Positions 40,672 to 50,802 of a stretch of DNA of 64,000 nt are shown one piece after another; position 1 is the first letter of the stretch, and every line of letters begins with the position of its first letter. The stretch is from Erysipelotrichaceae bacterium. Its GTDB lineage: Bacteria > Bacillota_I > Bacilli_A > RFN20 > CAG-449. The notes under the pieces are model-generated. The model saw only the letters and a program-made list of their open reading frames with translations, had not been told where the DNA came from and did not search any database. Position numbers and translations under genes: made by a program. The stretch spans positions 62,001 to 126,000 of the forward strand of contig SVBA01000001.1 of NCBI GenBank assembly GCA_015059095.1, in the 5' to 3' direction.

Positions 40672-40989
40672 ATGCCAAAAATTATATGTAAAGATACTAA
40701 TTGTCAACACAACTGTTGTGCACAATGTTTAAAAGAAGCAATCAAAGTTTCAAAAAGAGCGTTTTGTCATAGTTTTGATGGAAAAAATGATACTGTTCCA
40801 GAAACAAATGATAAAACAATGAAAGAAGAGTACGCAAAAGAATTTAAGCAAGAATTTATAGAAAATCAAAGCGTATGTTGTGATGCTAGAAATTGTGCTT
40901 CAAATGAAAATGGATATTGTATTAAAAACGCAATAGAAGTAAGAAAAAAGGATTTTGGAGCAAAATGTATGTCTTTTTTAGAAAGATAG
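40672..40989 (+). CDS. Cys-rich protein with two DUF1540-like repeats
   Basis: CKDTNCQHNCCAQCLKEAIKVSKRAFC and CCDARNCASNENGYCIKNAIEVRKKDFGAKC. Confidence 0.78.
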   Translation: MPKIICKDTNCQHNCCAQCLKEAIKVSKRAFCHSFDGKNDTVPETNDKTMKEEYAKEFKQEFIENQSVCCDARNCASNENGYCIKNAIEVRKKDFGAKCMSFLER

Positions 40990-41075
40990 TTAATAAGTGG
41001 TAATTTATAATTACCGCTTTTAATTTGTTTGTGATATAATCTTAATGTTAATTCTATTAACATATGGAGGTTTGC

Positions 41076-41630
41076 ATGATTCTTATTGTTGGTTTAGGAA
41101 ATCCGGGTCACGAATATGAAGGTTCAAGACACAATATGGGATTTGATGTTATTGACAAATTTGCTGAAGACAAACTTGGAGTTGATATTGATAAAAAGGG
41201 CTTTAAAGGTTTGTACAACAAAGTTAATTTTAAAGGACAGCAAGTTCTACTTTTAAAACCGCAAACATATATGAATCTTTCAGGACAATCTGTGGTAGAA
41301 ATTGTTAATTTTTTCAAAATAAAGATTGAAGACATTATCGTCATTTATGATGATATGGATTTGGTCCCGGGAAAAATTAGAATTAGAAGCAACGGATCTT
41401 CTGGAGGACATAATGGAATTAAAAATATAATTTCTCTACTAGGTACTCAAGAAATAAAAAGAATTAGAGTAGGAGTAGGAAAAACAGATAAGAGTGTTAT
41501 CGATTTTGTTTTAGGAAAACCATCTAGTGATGATAGAATGTTAATCGATACTGCTATCAACAAAGCGGTTAATGCTCTTGAAGACCTCTTAGTTAATGGG
41601 TTTAAACACACTTTAAATTGTTTTAACTAA
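41076..41630 (+). CDS. pth: Peptidyl-tRNA hydrolase
   Basis: MILIVGLGNPGHEYEGSRHNMGFDVID. Confidence 0.97.
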   Translation: MILIVGLGNPGHEYEGSRHNMGFDVIDKFAEDKLGVDIDKKGFKGLYNKVNFKGQQVLLLKPQTYMNLSGQSVVEIVNFFKIKIEDIIVIYDDMDLVPGKIRIRSNGSSGGHNGIKNIISLLGTQEIKRIRVGVGKTDKSVIDFVLGKPSSDDRMLIDTAINKAVNALEDLLVNGFKHTLNCFN

Positions 41631-41632
41631 TT

Positions 41633-44600
41633 ATGAAATCAATCTTTGAAAAACTTCAAAATAGCAAAGCCACTACCCACCTTTTAAAAAAAGAGGGGCG
41701 TTTTGTCGTGGAAGATTGTTTGTCTTGTTCTTTATTATTAGGTTCTGCTTTTATAAAGGAACCTCAAAAAATTTGTGTTGTTGCGCCTAATTTATACTCT
41801 GCTCAACAAATATATGAACAATTAATCAATTTAGTTGGAGAAGAAAATACTTTATTTTATCCACAAGATGAGGTTGTTCGTTTTGAATCAGAAGCTTATT
41901 CGAAAGAAATGGTTTCTCAAAGGCTTTATGTAATGGAAAAAGCAATGGAAGAAAAACCAAGAATTCTTATTTGTCATGCCGCTTCAGTGACTAGATATTT
42001 ACCAGAAGTAGATACTTTTAATAAAAAAATTATTAGATTGAAAAAAGGAGATAAAATAAATTTAAAAGAGATAACTAATAAATTGATTGATCAATCTTTT
42101 ACTAGAGTAAATAAAATTGACGGATCTTTACAATTTGCATTAAGAGGAGATATATTAGATATCTATCCTATTAATTTAGATAATCCAATTAGAATAGATG
42201 TGTTTGGTGATGAAATAGAATCTATCAGATTCTTTAATATTAGCGACCAACTTTCAAACCAAGAGATAGAGAATGTAAATATTTATCCGGCCTCTGATAT
42301 GATAAAACAAGAGGGTTTTTCCGAAAAAATAAGCACTATTCTTCTGAATGAATGTAAAAAAACTAAGGATTATTTAACTGCAGAACTATATAATGAATTA
42401 GAAAAAAATATCATTAAAGATATAGAAAGTATAGAAAACAATGGTTTAAATGAGAATCATTATAAATACTATTCTTTATTATTAAATAAAAAGGTTAACA
42501 TACTGGATTATTTTAATCCGTCTTTTACTTTTGTTTATGATTGGAATAAAACATTAGACGCATATAATTTTTTAATAGAACAATTGTATGCTTATTATTC
42601 TGAATTGTTTAAAAATGGAAAGGCTTTGAAAAGATATGATTTTTTTGATGAATTGATAGATTCCTTACAACATTCCAAATATGTAATTAACTCCTACTCT
42701 ACACGATTAGGAAAAGAAGATATTGAAATTAAAACTAGAGCGATTCCTGAGGTTGCAAGCAATGTAATTAAGTCTATTGATAATGTTGAAGAATTTGTTG
42801 TTCAAGGAAAGAAAGTTATTATTTGTTTGATGGATTCTCAATATGAAACATATAAGAGTTATTTAAAAGATTTCTCTATTGATTTTGATGAAATTAAACC
42901 TAATGATATTCCTAATAAAGAAATAGGATTAACTCATTTTAAGTTGATGGAAGGATTTGAGTTAGTAGAAGAAAAAATCGTCTATCTTTCTCCAAGAGAA
43001 ATTTTTGGATATAAGCCGCATGTTAGTAAGTTTTTAACAAGATATAAAACCGCTAAAGTTCTCAAATCGTACGAAGAACTAGAAAAAGGTGATTATGTAG
43101 TGCATGAAGAATGTGGTATTGGACAATTTGAAGAAATATGTACAATGCTAGTTCAGGGTGTGCATAAAGATTTTTTGAAAATTAAATATGCAAATGCGGG
43201 TGTTCTTTATGTTCCACTAGAACAATTTAGACTAGTTAGAAAGTATGTTTCTAAAGAAGGAGCAGTTCCTAAGATAAATAAAATAGGAGGAACAGAATGG
43301 GAAAAGACAAAACAAAAGATTAAAAATAGAGTAAATGATTTAGCTGATCGTCTTATTCAATTATATGCGATTAGAAATTCTACTCCTGGTTTTAGTTTTA
43401 AAGAAGATGATGAATTCCAATACGCTTTTGAAAAAGCTTTCCCTTATGTCTTAACAAGTGATCAACTAAAAGCATTAGAAGAAATAAAAAAGGATATGGA
43501 AGCTCCGTATCCAATGGATAGATTATTATGTGGTGATGTTGGATTTGGAAAAACAGAAGTTGCATTTAGAGCAGCGTTTAAAGCAATATTAAGCGGCACA
43601 CAAGTTGCATTGTTATGTCCTACTACTTTATTAGCTAGACAACATTATGAAAAAGCAATTGAAAGATTCTCTCTTTTTGGTGTGAAAATTGCAATGTTTT
43701 CTAGATTTATACCAGAATCAATACAAAAAAAGCAAATTGAAGAGATTGGGAAAGGAAACGTTCATTTAATTATTGGAACGCATAGACTTTTATCTAAAGA
43801 CATATATATTCCTAATTTAAAACTGTTAATTATTGATGAAGAACAAAGATTCGGTGTTGAGCATAAAGAAAAAATTAAAGAACTAACGAAAAATATAGAT
43901 TGCTTAACATTAACTGCGACTCCTATTCCCCGTACTTTACAAATGTCTCTACTTGGAATGAGAAGTTTATCTCAATTACAATCTGCCCCACTAAATAGAA
44001 TGCCAATACAAACCTATGTTTCGCCAATAGATGATGTTTTAATAAAAGAAGTTATAGAAAGAGAGTTATCTAGAGAAGGTCAAGTGTTCTATTTACATAA
44101 CGTCACTTCAACTATTGGTAGTAAAGTTAGAAAATTACAAAGTTTAGTGAAAAGTGCAAGAATAGATTTTGTGCATGGAAAAATGGATAAAGATGCGATA
44201 GAAGATGTAATGAGTAGATTTTATAATGGAGAAATTGATGTTCTTGTATGTACTTCTATTATTGAAACAGGGTTAGATATTGCAAACGCAAATAGTATAA
44301 TTGTAGAAAACGCCGATAAATTTGGGTTATCTCAACTATATCAAATAAAAGGACGCGTTGGAAGAAGCAATAGGATAGCATATGCATACTTGCTATACGA
44401 TGACCAAAAAGAACTATCTGAAGTTGCTAAAAAAAGATTGAAAGCACTAAAAGATTTTACAGAACTTGGCTCAGGATTTAAAATTGCACAAAGAGATTTA
44501 TCTATTAGAGGAGCAGGAGACATATTAGGTCCTGAACAAGCCGGATTTATTGATACAGTTGGAATAGATATGTACCTTAAATTATTAAATGAAGTAATTA

Positions 44601-45076
44601 ATGAGAAAAAAGGGATTCTTCCACAACATGACAACGTAAAAGTTTCTAACTTAACTATGGATGGATATATTCCAAATGATTATGTTGATGAAGGAAGTAA
44701 GTTGGAGGTTTATCAAGAAATACAAAACATTAGTTCTATTGCTCAATTAGAATTATTTAAAAGAAAATTGAAGGATATTTATGGGAAACTACCTCAGCAA
44801 GTTCAACTTTTAATACGAAAAAGAAAAATCGACATTTTAGGTTCACATCCATATATTGATGAAATGAAAGAAGAGATGGGATCTATTGTTATTACCCTCA
44901 CTAAAGAAGCTTCTGCAATAAACAAAATCGGAATAATTTTGTTTGAAAAATTGGGAGTAATCGCAAAAAACATTAAAGCTTCTTTTATTAATAGACAAAT
45001 AAAAATGAGACTTATGAAGAGTCATAACTTCTTAGAAGAATTAGAAAAAGTATTGGAGATTGTTTCGGAGTTATAA
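41633..45076 (+). CDS. mfd: Transcription-repair coupling factor
   Basis: CGDVGFGKTEVAFRAAFKA, DEEQRFGVEHKE, TATPIPRTLQMSL. Confidence 0.98.
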   Translation: MKSIFEKLQNSKATTHLLKKEGRFVVEDCLSCSLLLGSAFIKEPQKICVVAPNLYSAQQIYEQLINLVGEENTLFYPQDEVVRFESEAYSKEMVSQRLYVMEKAMEEKPRILICHAASVTRYLPEVDTFNKKIIRLKKGDKINLKEITNKLIDQSFTRVNKIDGSLQFALRGDILDIYPINLDNPIRIDVFGDEIESIRFFNISDQLSNQEIENVNIYPASDMIKQEGFSEKISTILLNECKKTKDYLTAELYNELEKNIIKDIESIENNGLNENHYKYYSLLLNKKVNILDYFNPSFTFVYDWNKTLDAYNFLIEQLYAYYSELFKNGKALKRYDFFDELIDSLQHSKYVINSYSTRLGKEDIEIKTRAIPEVASNVIKSIDNVEEFVVQGKKVIICLMDSQYETYKSYLKDFSIDFDEIKPNDIPNKEIGLTHFKLMEGFELVEEKIVYLSPREIFGYKPHVSKFLTRYKTAKVLKSYEELEKGDYVVHEECGIGQFEEICTMLVQGVHKDFLKIKYANAGVLYVPLEQFRLVRKYVSKEGAVPKINKIGGTEWEKTKQKIKNRVNDLADRLIQLYAIRNSTPGFSFKEDDEFQYAFEKAFPYVLTSDQLKALEEIKKDMEAPYPMDRLLCGDVGFGKTEVAFRAAFKAILSGTQVALLCPTTLLARQHYEKAIERFSLFGVKIAMFSRFIPESIQKKQIEEIGKGNVHLIIGTHRLLSKDIYIPNLKLLIIDEEQRFGVEHKEKIKELTKNIDCLTLTATPIPRTLQMSLLGMRSLSQLQSAPLNRMPIQTYVSPIDDVLIKEVIERELSREGQVFYLHNVTSTIGSKVRKLQSLVKSARIDFVHGKMDKDAIEDVMSRFYNGEIDVLVCTSIIETGLDIANANSIIVENADKFGLSQLYQIKGRVGRSNRIAYAYLLYDDQKELSEVAKKRLKALKDFTELGSGFKIAQRDLSIRGAGDILGPEQAGFIDTVGIDMYLKLLNEVINEKKGILPQHDNVKVSNLTMDGYIPNDYVDEGSKLEVYQEIQNISSIAQLELFKRKLKDIYGKLPQQVQLLIRKRKIDILGSHPYIDEMKEEMGSIVITLTKEASAINKIGIILFEKLGVIAKNIKASFINRQIKMRLMKSHNFLEELEKVLEIVSEL

Positions 45077-45193
45077 TTCGTGATTGATACGAAAAAATCT
45101 ATTCTTTTAAAAAATGATGAAATAAAAATAATATAGTAGTATAATAAAAATAGGTAAATCGTATAGATTACAAAATGAAAGGAAATTATTAGA

Positions 45194-45607
45194 ATGAAAA
45201 AATCAGGAATTTTATTATTAGCAAGCGTTGCTCTATTATTAACTTCATGTGGTGCAAAATACACATTAAAAGGAAGCGACGATACAGTATTAACTTTAGG
45301 CGGATCTTCATTTACAATTGTTTCTGATGAAGGTAAGTTAATTAAAACAGTCAACGGAAAAGCTGAAGAAGGCGAAAAAGAAGGACAATATTTATTAACT
45401 GTAACTCAAGAAAGTTATCAACTAGAAAAAGGCGAAACTCTTACTGCTTTTGAAGAAACTATATTAGGACTTGGTTGGTCTAGTGCTGATCTTGAAAAAT
45501 TAGGAGAAGGTAAGAAAGTTTCTAAAAAACTTGCTGAAGAAGATTACTATACAGTAAAAATTGCTGTTGATACAGAAGAAAAAGTTTATTCTATCGTATT
45601 ATTCTAA
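45194..45607 (+). CDS. Small lipoprotein, unknown function
   Basis: MKKSGILLLASVALLLTSCGAK signal peptide and lipobox. Confidence 0.78.
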   Translation: MKKSGILLLASVALLLTSCGAKYTLKGSDDTVLTLGGSSFTIVSDEGKLIKTVNGKAEEGEKEGQYLLTVTQESYQLEKGETLTAFEETILGLGWSSADLEKLGEGKKVSKKLAEEDYYTVKIAVDTEEKVYSIVLF

Positions 45608-45633
45608 TTGAAGAAATAATAACAAAAATAAAT

Positions 45634-45667
45634 AGGTGCATAGATTTGTAATCTAGCACCTTTTTTG
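45634..45667 (+). terminator. Terminator after small lipoprotein gene
   Basis: GGTGCATAGATTTGTAATCTAGCACCTTTTTT. Confidence 0.75.
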
Positions 45668-45719
45668 TATATTTTTTTATTAAATTCAAACACTATTAGT
45701 AATTGTTGAGGTGTTATTT

Positions 45720-46238
45720 ATGAAAACGAATGGAATTGTTAGAAGAATAGATGGACTAGGAAGAATTGTTATACCTATTCACATGAGAAAAGAATTGAAT
45801 TTGTTTGAAAATGATAATGTTGAATTATTAATAGAAGATAAAGAAATAAAAATTAGAAAATACACTTCCTTAAATGGAAGTGGCGAAATATTTTCTAAAA
45901 TTACGGAATCTATATATAAAGCAATAGGAGGAACCATAATTATTGTTGATGAAGAACAAATTCTTGCATCTTATGGCGAAAAAAGGAATATATATAAACC
46001 ATTTTGTAATATTTCTTCAAATTTAAAGATTAGATTTGAAAAAGAATTTGATGTAACAAAAGAAAATTATCTATTAATAGGAACAATTGAAGAAGAAAAC
46101 AATCTTTTAGTACCAATTAAAGGTCCAATGGGTAAAAAAATAGGCGCGATAATTCATATATATTCTGGAAATTTATTAGAAAATAATCGAATATTACTCT
46201 CGTCTTATGCTATATTTATAGAAGAGATGTTGAGGTAA
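45720..46238 (+). CDS. spoVT: Stage V sporulation protein T
   Basis: MKTNGIVRRIDGLGRIVIPIHMRKELNLFENDNVELLIE AbrB domain plus GAF-like C-terminus; mfd-spoVT synteny. Confidence 0.93.
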   Translation: MKTNGIVRRIDGLGRIVIPIHMRKELNLFENDNVELLIEDKEIKIRKYTSLNGSGEIFSKITESIYKAIGGTIIIVDEEQILASYGEKRNIYKPFCNISSNLKIRFEKEFDVTKENYLLIGTIEEENNLLVPIKGPMGKKIGAIIHIYSGNLLENNRILLSSYAIFIEEMLR

Positions 46239-46240
46239 AT

Positions 46241-46501
46241 ATGAGATTAGATAAATATTTAAAAGTAGCACGTGTAATAAAAAGAAGAACAATTGCAAAA
46301 GATATATTAGATCTTGGATTTGTAAAAATTAATGGACGTAATGCTAAACCAAGCACCGAAGTGAAAGTTGGAGATGTTTTAGAATTAACATTAGGTGAAA
46401 GAATATTGAAAATAGAAGTGAAAGCAATTACTCCATATGCCAAAAAAGAAAGTTCTTCAGAAATGTTTGAAATATTAGAAGATAAAAAGGTATTAAATTA
46501 A
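46241..46501 (+). CDS. rqcP: S4-domain protein RqcP/YabO
   Basis: MRLDKYLKVARVIKRRTIAKDILDLGFVKINGRNAKPSTEVKVGDVLEL. Confidence 0.93.
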   Translation: MRLDKYLKVARVIKRRTIAKDILDLGFVKINGRNAKPSTEVKVGDVLELTLGERILKIEVKAITPYAKKESSSEMFEILEDKKVLN

Positions 46502-46536
46502 CCTCCTTACCATAAATTTGAGTGGGAGGTTTTTTT
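46500..46536 (+). terminator. Terminator-like hairpin between rqcP and yabP
   Basis: AACCTCC...GGAGGTTTTTTT immediately followed by the yabP ATG. Confidence 0.65.
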
Positions 46537-46809
46537 ATGGAAAATAACAAATCAAACAGCTTAATAAAAGTTGAAAACAGAAATAATTGTATTTTAGAAG
46601 GAGTGACAAAATTAGATAGTTTTGATGATAAAGAATTTTTATTGGAAACAATAGATGGATATTTACATATAAAAGGTAAAAATTTGTCATTAGGAAATAT
46701 GAATATGGAAGAAGGAAAACTAACAATTCAAGGAACTGTAGATTCGTTGATTTATTTAAATAAAGTAGCAAATAAAGAAAAAAACTTTTTTAAAAAAATA
46801 TTTAAATAA
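46537..46809 (+). CDS. yabP: YabP-family sporulation protein
   Basis: NRNNCILEGVTKLDSFDDKEFLLETIDGYLHIKGKNLSLGNMNMEEGKLTIQGTVDSLIYL. Confidence 0.88.
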   Translation: MENNKSNSLIKVENRNNCILEGVTKLDSFDDKEFLLETIDGYLHIKGKNLSLGNMNMEEGKLTIQGTVDSLIYLNKVANKEKNFFKKIFK

Positions 46810-46811
46810 AT

Positions 46812-47222
46812 ATGGAGTTGATAAATCAGTTTCAAGGGTTTATTGGGTCAATAGGATTTGGCTTTTTCTTTTTTATGATATTTCATCCGATATATAAAAT
46901 GTTTAAAAAGGCCACGTTTTTTATTAAAATTCCATCATTTTTAATAACATTTATGCTTTCTGCGTATTTATATTTTTTATTTTTAGTCAAATATACTTTT
47001 GGAATAATGAGTATTTTTTATCCTCTTTCTATTTTTATAGGAATTTGTTTTTATTATTGTTTTTATTTTGAAAGTTTTAATTGTTTATATGACAAAACAT
47101 TATTAAAAATACAAAAGGTAATTAAATTGAAAATAGAAAAGCGTTTTGATATAATAATTAACAAGATAGGAAGGAAAAAGAAATATGTCAAAACTAGCGA
47201 AAGTAAAAAACAGAATGATTAG
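46812..47222 (+). CDS. YabQ-like membrane protein
   Basis: Multi-TM small protein in the yabQ position between yabP and the divIC-like gene. Confidence 0.6.
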   Translation: MELINQFQGFIGSIGFGFFFFMIFHPIYKMFKKATFFIKIPSFLITFMLSAYLYFLFLVKYTFGIMSIFYPLSIFIGICFYYCFYFESFNCLYDKTLLKIQKVIKLKIEKRFDIIINKIGRKKKYVKTSESKKQND

Positions 47223-47457
47223 TATTGTTTGCATTGTATTTTTTTCTTTGGGCGCTGTTTTATTGACGCTAGTTAGTATTAAATTAATTAATGAATATAA
47301 CACTCATCAAGAATTATTAGATAAAAGAGACGAACTTCTTGAAGAAAAAGAATATCAAGATAATTTACCAACAGACGAAGATTATTATACAGTTTATGTA
47401 AAAGATAATTATTCGATTTATGATACAGAAGATACAATATTTGTATTCACTAAATAA
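47185..47457 (+). CDS. DivIC/FtsB-like septum formation protein
   Basis: Single TM then coiled coil LINEYNTHQELLDKRDELLEEKEYQ; position before spoIIE. Confidence 0.72.
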   Translation: MSKLAKVKNRMISIVCIVFFSLGAVLLTLVSIKLINEYNTHQELLDKRDELLEEKEYQDNLPTDEDYYTVYVKDNYSIYDTEDTIFVFTK

Positions 47458-47463
47458 ATTTTA

Positions 47464-47495
47464 ATGGTCGACAGAGTTCGACCTTTTTTATTTTT
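47464..47495 (+). terminator. Terminator before spoIIE
   Basis: GGTCGACAGAGTTCGACCTTTTTTA. Confidence 0.7.
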
Positions 47496-47531
47496 GATAT
47501 GTTATATACTCTAATATGAAGGAGATAACGT

Positions 47532-49457
47532 ATGGAAAAAATAAATTTGTTAATTAAAGAGAGTTTCAGTAAAAAGCAGCTAATTATTAATTCAATTTTT
47601 ATTATTGCTTCAATATTAATAGTTGGTCAAAATTCTGCTTTCATGTTTAATCCTTTTATCCTTGTTCTTCTTTGTGTTTCATACGCTTTCTCTTTCTTTA
47701 CTTTTTTATTTTCAGGGATAGTAGGAATCATTACAGCTTTTATTATTAATGAGATTTATGGAATAGAGCTTATTTTATTATTAGTAATCATAATGATTTT
47801 TTATTTTGTTTCACTAATTTTTAATGGAAAAAGATTAAGAATTTATGTCCCTTGTATATTATCTAATATATGCGTATTTTTTATATATTTATTTTCGTCA
47901 AAACCTTCGTTTTATGCGATAAACTCCCTTGTTTTATTGTTAATTAGTCTTAGCTTGTCTATTATTTTTTTAAGTAGTATAGATAAGCATAAGCACAAAG
48001 AAGAAGTAGGAAAAATAGAACTTGCTCTTGTCCTTAGTTTTATAACGACTTTATTTATCTCAATCTCTTCTTTTTCTTTTGTATGGATGATTATTGTCTT
48101 TATTATTTTGATTAAAATGAATAAATTGGAGCTTACCATGATTACTTCTTTTGCATCTTTTTTGCTTTTTTATTTGTTTTCTAATACGCCTTTAACCTTA
48201 TTAATAACTATCTATCTTTCTATTTTCTTTATAACAATAATAAGGAGCAAATTTAATTACTTTTTCTTTGTTCCTTTTGTTTCGTTGTTTATGATGTCGA
48301 TTAATGAATCTTTTTATTTAGATCAAATATATTATCAGGTAATTGTAGGTTATTTAATAGGTGTGTTATTCCCTAGTCAATTTATAGACAAATTGAGAAC
48401 TATAATTGATTATTCTACTGCAGATAGTTTGAAGGATATAGTTGATTATCAAAATAAAAAGTTTCTTGAGATATCTAACCTATGTACCCTCCTAATGGAC
48501 GATCGTTTTGATAGTGTAGATGATTTAGATATTCAATTAGAAAGATTAATAAAAAAAGATGTATGTAAAAAGTGTTCTAATAGTAATTGTTCTTTAAATT
48601 TGAAAAAATATTTAACTGGATATTTATCAAATTCAGAAAAAAAAGAAATTGTCGATAATTGTCTTTACCCGTATCAAATACAAAAAGAAATAAATAATTC
48701 AAACAAAAGGATCGTTGAATATTCAGAAAGAGAACAAAAAAGTGTAGAATCAAGGAAAATAATGAACAATGCTTATCAAATTATAAAAAAATATATCGAG
48801 ATAGCTCCTACTGTTCCAAAAAAGACTAAAAATTATAATATCGATGTATCGAAATTAACAAAAGAAGCATCTTCATCGCCCAATGGTGATTCTTGTGAAG
48901 TCTATGATGATAATTATCACACTATAATGGCGTTATCAGATGGAATGGGACATACTTCTAAATCTAGAGATATATCTGAATATTTAATAGAATTAGTAAA
49001 TTACTTATATTTAATATCTAATAAAACAGATGATGCAATAGAATCTTCCAATCAAATTCTATTAGCGAAAACGTATGAAGAAGTTTATGCTACTCTTGAT
49101 TTTTGTGAATTTGACTTAGAAAAAGGAAAGGCTTCTATATATAAAGCAGGTTCTTTTCCTACTTATTTAATTAGAAATAAACAGGTTAAAGAAATATCTA
49201 CTAAATTACCTCCTCTAGGAATAATAAATAATATTAAAATAGTTCCAGATGAAATAGAATTAAAACACAATGATATTTTATTGTTTTTGACAGATGGCTT
49301 TGGAGAAAACGTTCGAGAAACAATTGAAAAATATGTTCAAAAATCGTCATTTTTACCAATAAATAATTATGTTAAGTTTCTATTTAAGAAATTAAATGAA
49401 AATGTGAAGACAGAAGATGATCAAACTTTGATAGGAATAAAAATAAGTAAGAGTTAA
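47532..49457 (+). CDS. spoIIE: Stage II sporulation protein E, PP2C phosphatase
   Basis: Poly-TM N-terminus; SPNGDSCEVYDDNYHTIMALSDGMGHTSKSRD; LLFLTDGFGENV. Confidence 0.92.
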   Translation: MEKINLLIKESFSKKQLIINSIFIIASILIVGQNSAFMFNPFILVLLCVSYAFSFFTFLFSGIVGIITAFIINEIYGIELILLLVIIMIFYFVSLIFNGKRLRIYVPCILSNICVFFIYLFSSKPSFYAINSLVLLLISLSLSIIFLSSIDKHKHKEEVGKIELALVLSFITTLFISISSFSFVWMIIVFIILIKMNKLELTMITSFASFLLFYLFSNTPLTLLITIYLSIFFITIIRSKFNYFFFVPFVSLFMMSINESFYLDQIYYQVIVGYLIGVLFPSQFIDKLRTIIDYSTADSLKDIVDYQNKKFLEISNLCTLLMDDRFDSVDDLDIQLERLIKKDVCKKCSNSNCSLNLKKYLTGYLSNSEKKEIVDNCLYPYQIQKEINNSNKRIVEYSEREQKSVESRKIMNNAYQIIKKYIEIAPTVPKKTKNYNIDVSKLTKEASSSPNGDSCEVYDDNYHTIMALSDGMGHTSKSRDISEYLIELVNYLYLISNKTDDAIESSNQILLAKTYEEVYATLDFCEFDLEKGKASIYKAGSFPTYLIRNKQVKEISTKLPPLGIINNIKIVPDEIELKHNDILLFLTDGFGENVRETIEKYVQKSSFLPINNYVKFLFKKLNENVKTEDDQTLIGIKISKS

Positions 49458-49513
49458 TGATTAATTAATAATTTTATTATATAATACCTATTGTCAACAT
49501 TAGGGGGACAACA

Positions 49514-50749
49514 GTGAAAAAAGAATTTAATTACGATAAAAATAAAGTATATGTTATTGGAGTATCGGGTGGACCAGATTCGATGGCGCTTTTACATATG
49601 CTTATAAAACAAAAGTATAATCTAATTGTTTGTAATGTTAATTACAATACAAGAAAAGAAAGTTCGTTAGAACAAGAAATGGTAAAAAAATATTGTTTAG
49701 AAAGAAGCATTACTTTTGAAGGAATCAGTGTCAATTATTCTAAACTAGAAGGAAACTTTGAGGCGTGGGCAAGAGATATTAGATATCAATTTTTCAAAGA
49801 AACATTAGAAAAATATAATGCAGATGCATTGATGGTAGCACACCATAAAGATGATTTACTAGAAACATATTTAATTCAAAAGCAAAGAAGAAATATCACA
49901 AAGTATTTCGGATTAAAAAAAGAGACTTTTTTGCTAAAAACTAAAGTTATTAGACCTTTATTAGATTACTATAAAGAAGAATTGTTAGATTATTGTAATA
50001 AAAATAATATTCCTTATTCAATTGATTCAACAAATTTAGAAAATGATCATTTAAGAAATAAAATTAGGAATCAAGTTTTGGCGTTTTATTCAAAAGAAGA
50101 TAAAGAAAAATTGTTGATGATAATTAATAAAGAAAACATCAAAAGAATGAATAATTTAGAAAGTATAAAAAAGTTTTTATGTCTAGATAAAATTTCTATT
50201 GATGAATTTAATAATTTAGAAGATATCGAAAAAAAATTATTAATTCATGATCTTATTGTACAAAAATGTCCTGATATGATTAATAGAGTATCTTTGTATA
50301 GAATTAATGAATGTATAAAACTATTGAAAAGTGATAAACCAAATGTATTTATCAAAATTAGTGGGACATACTATTTTATTAGAGAATATAATTTCTTCTA
50401 TGTAGATAAATTAGATAATGAAGAAGATTTTGAATATATTATGAAAGAACCTTCTTATCTAGATACAAAGGAATTTAGTTGTGATTTTAGAATAGATACA
50501 TCTTATTTAAAAATAACCAAAGATTCATATCCTCTAACTTTTAGAAATATCAAAGAAAAAGATGTTGTAAAAATCGGAGAAATTACTAAAAAAGTTAATA
50601 GACTATTAATCGATGAAAAAGTACCTTTGAATAAAAGAAAAAAGTATCCTGTTGTTGTTGATAAAAACAATAAAATTGTTTATATTCCCTTATATCGTTC
50701 TCAAATTCAAAAAAGTATAGCAAATAAACTTATGTTTGTGCTAAAATAA
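49514..50749 (+). CDS. tilS: tRNA(Ile)-lysidine synthase
   Basis: VSGGPDSMALLHML; HHKDDLLETYL. Confidence 0.94.
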   Translation: MKKEFNYDKNKVYVIGVSGGPDSMALLHMLIKQKYNLIVCNVNYNTRKESSLEQEMVKKYCLERSITFEGISVNYSKLEGNFEAWARDIRYQFFKETLEKYNADALMVAHHKDDLLETYLIQKQRRNITKYFGLKKETFLLKTKVIRPLLDYYKEELLDYCNKNNIPYSIDSTNLENDHLRNKIRNQVLAFYSKEDKEKLLMIINKENIKRMNNLESIKKFLCLDKISIDEFNNLEDIEKKLLIHDLIVQKCPDMINRVSLYRINECIKLLKSDKPNVFIKISGTYYFIREYNFFYVDKLDNEEDFEYIMKEPSYLDTKEFSCDFRIDTSYLKITKDSYPLTFRNIKEKDVVKIGEITKKVNRLLIDEKVPLNKRKKYPVVVDKNNKIVYIPLYRSQIQKSIANKLMFVLK

Positions 50750-50802
50750 GCATTACAGGTTTGATAATCATAATTATCAAATAGTAAAGGAGGTAACAAT
50801 TA

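Noticed and set aside
45665-45719. Sigma-G-like promoter (GTATA...CACTATTA) before spoVT
   Set aside because: Spacing and -10 match are imperfect in AT-rich sequence; not distinguishable from chance by eye
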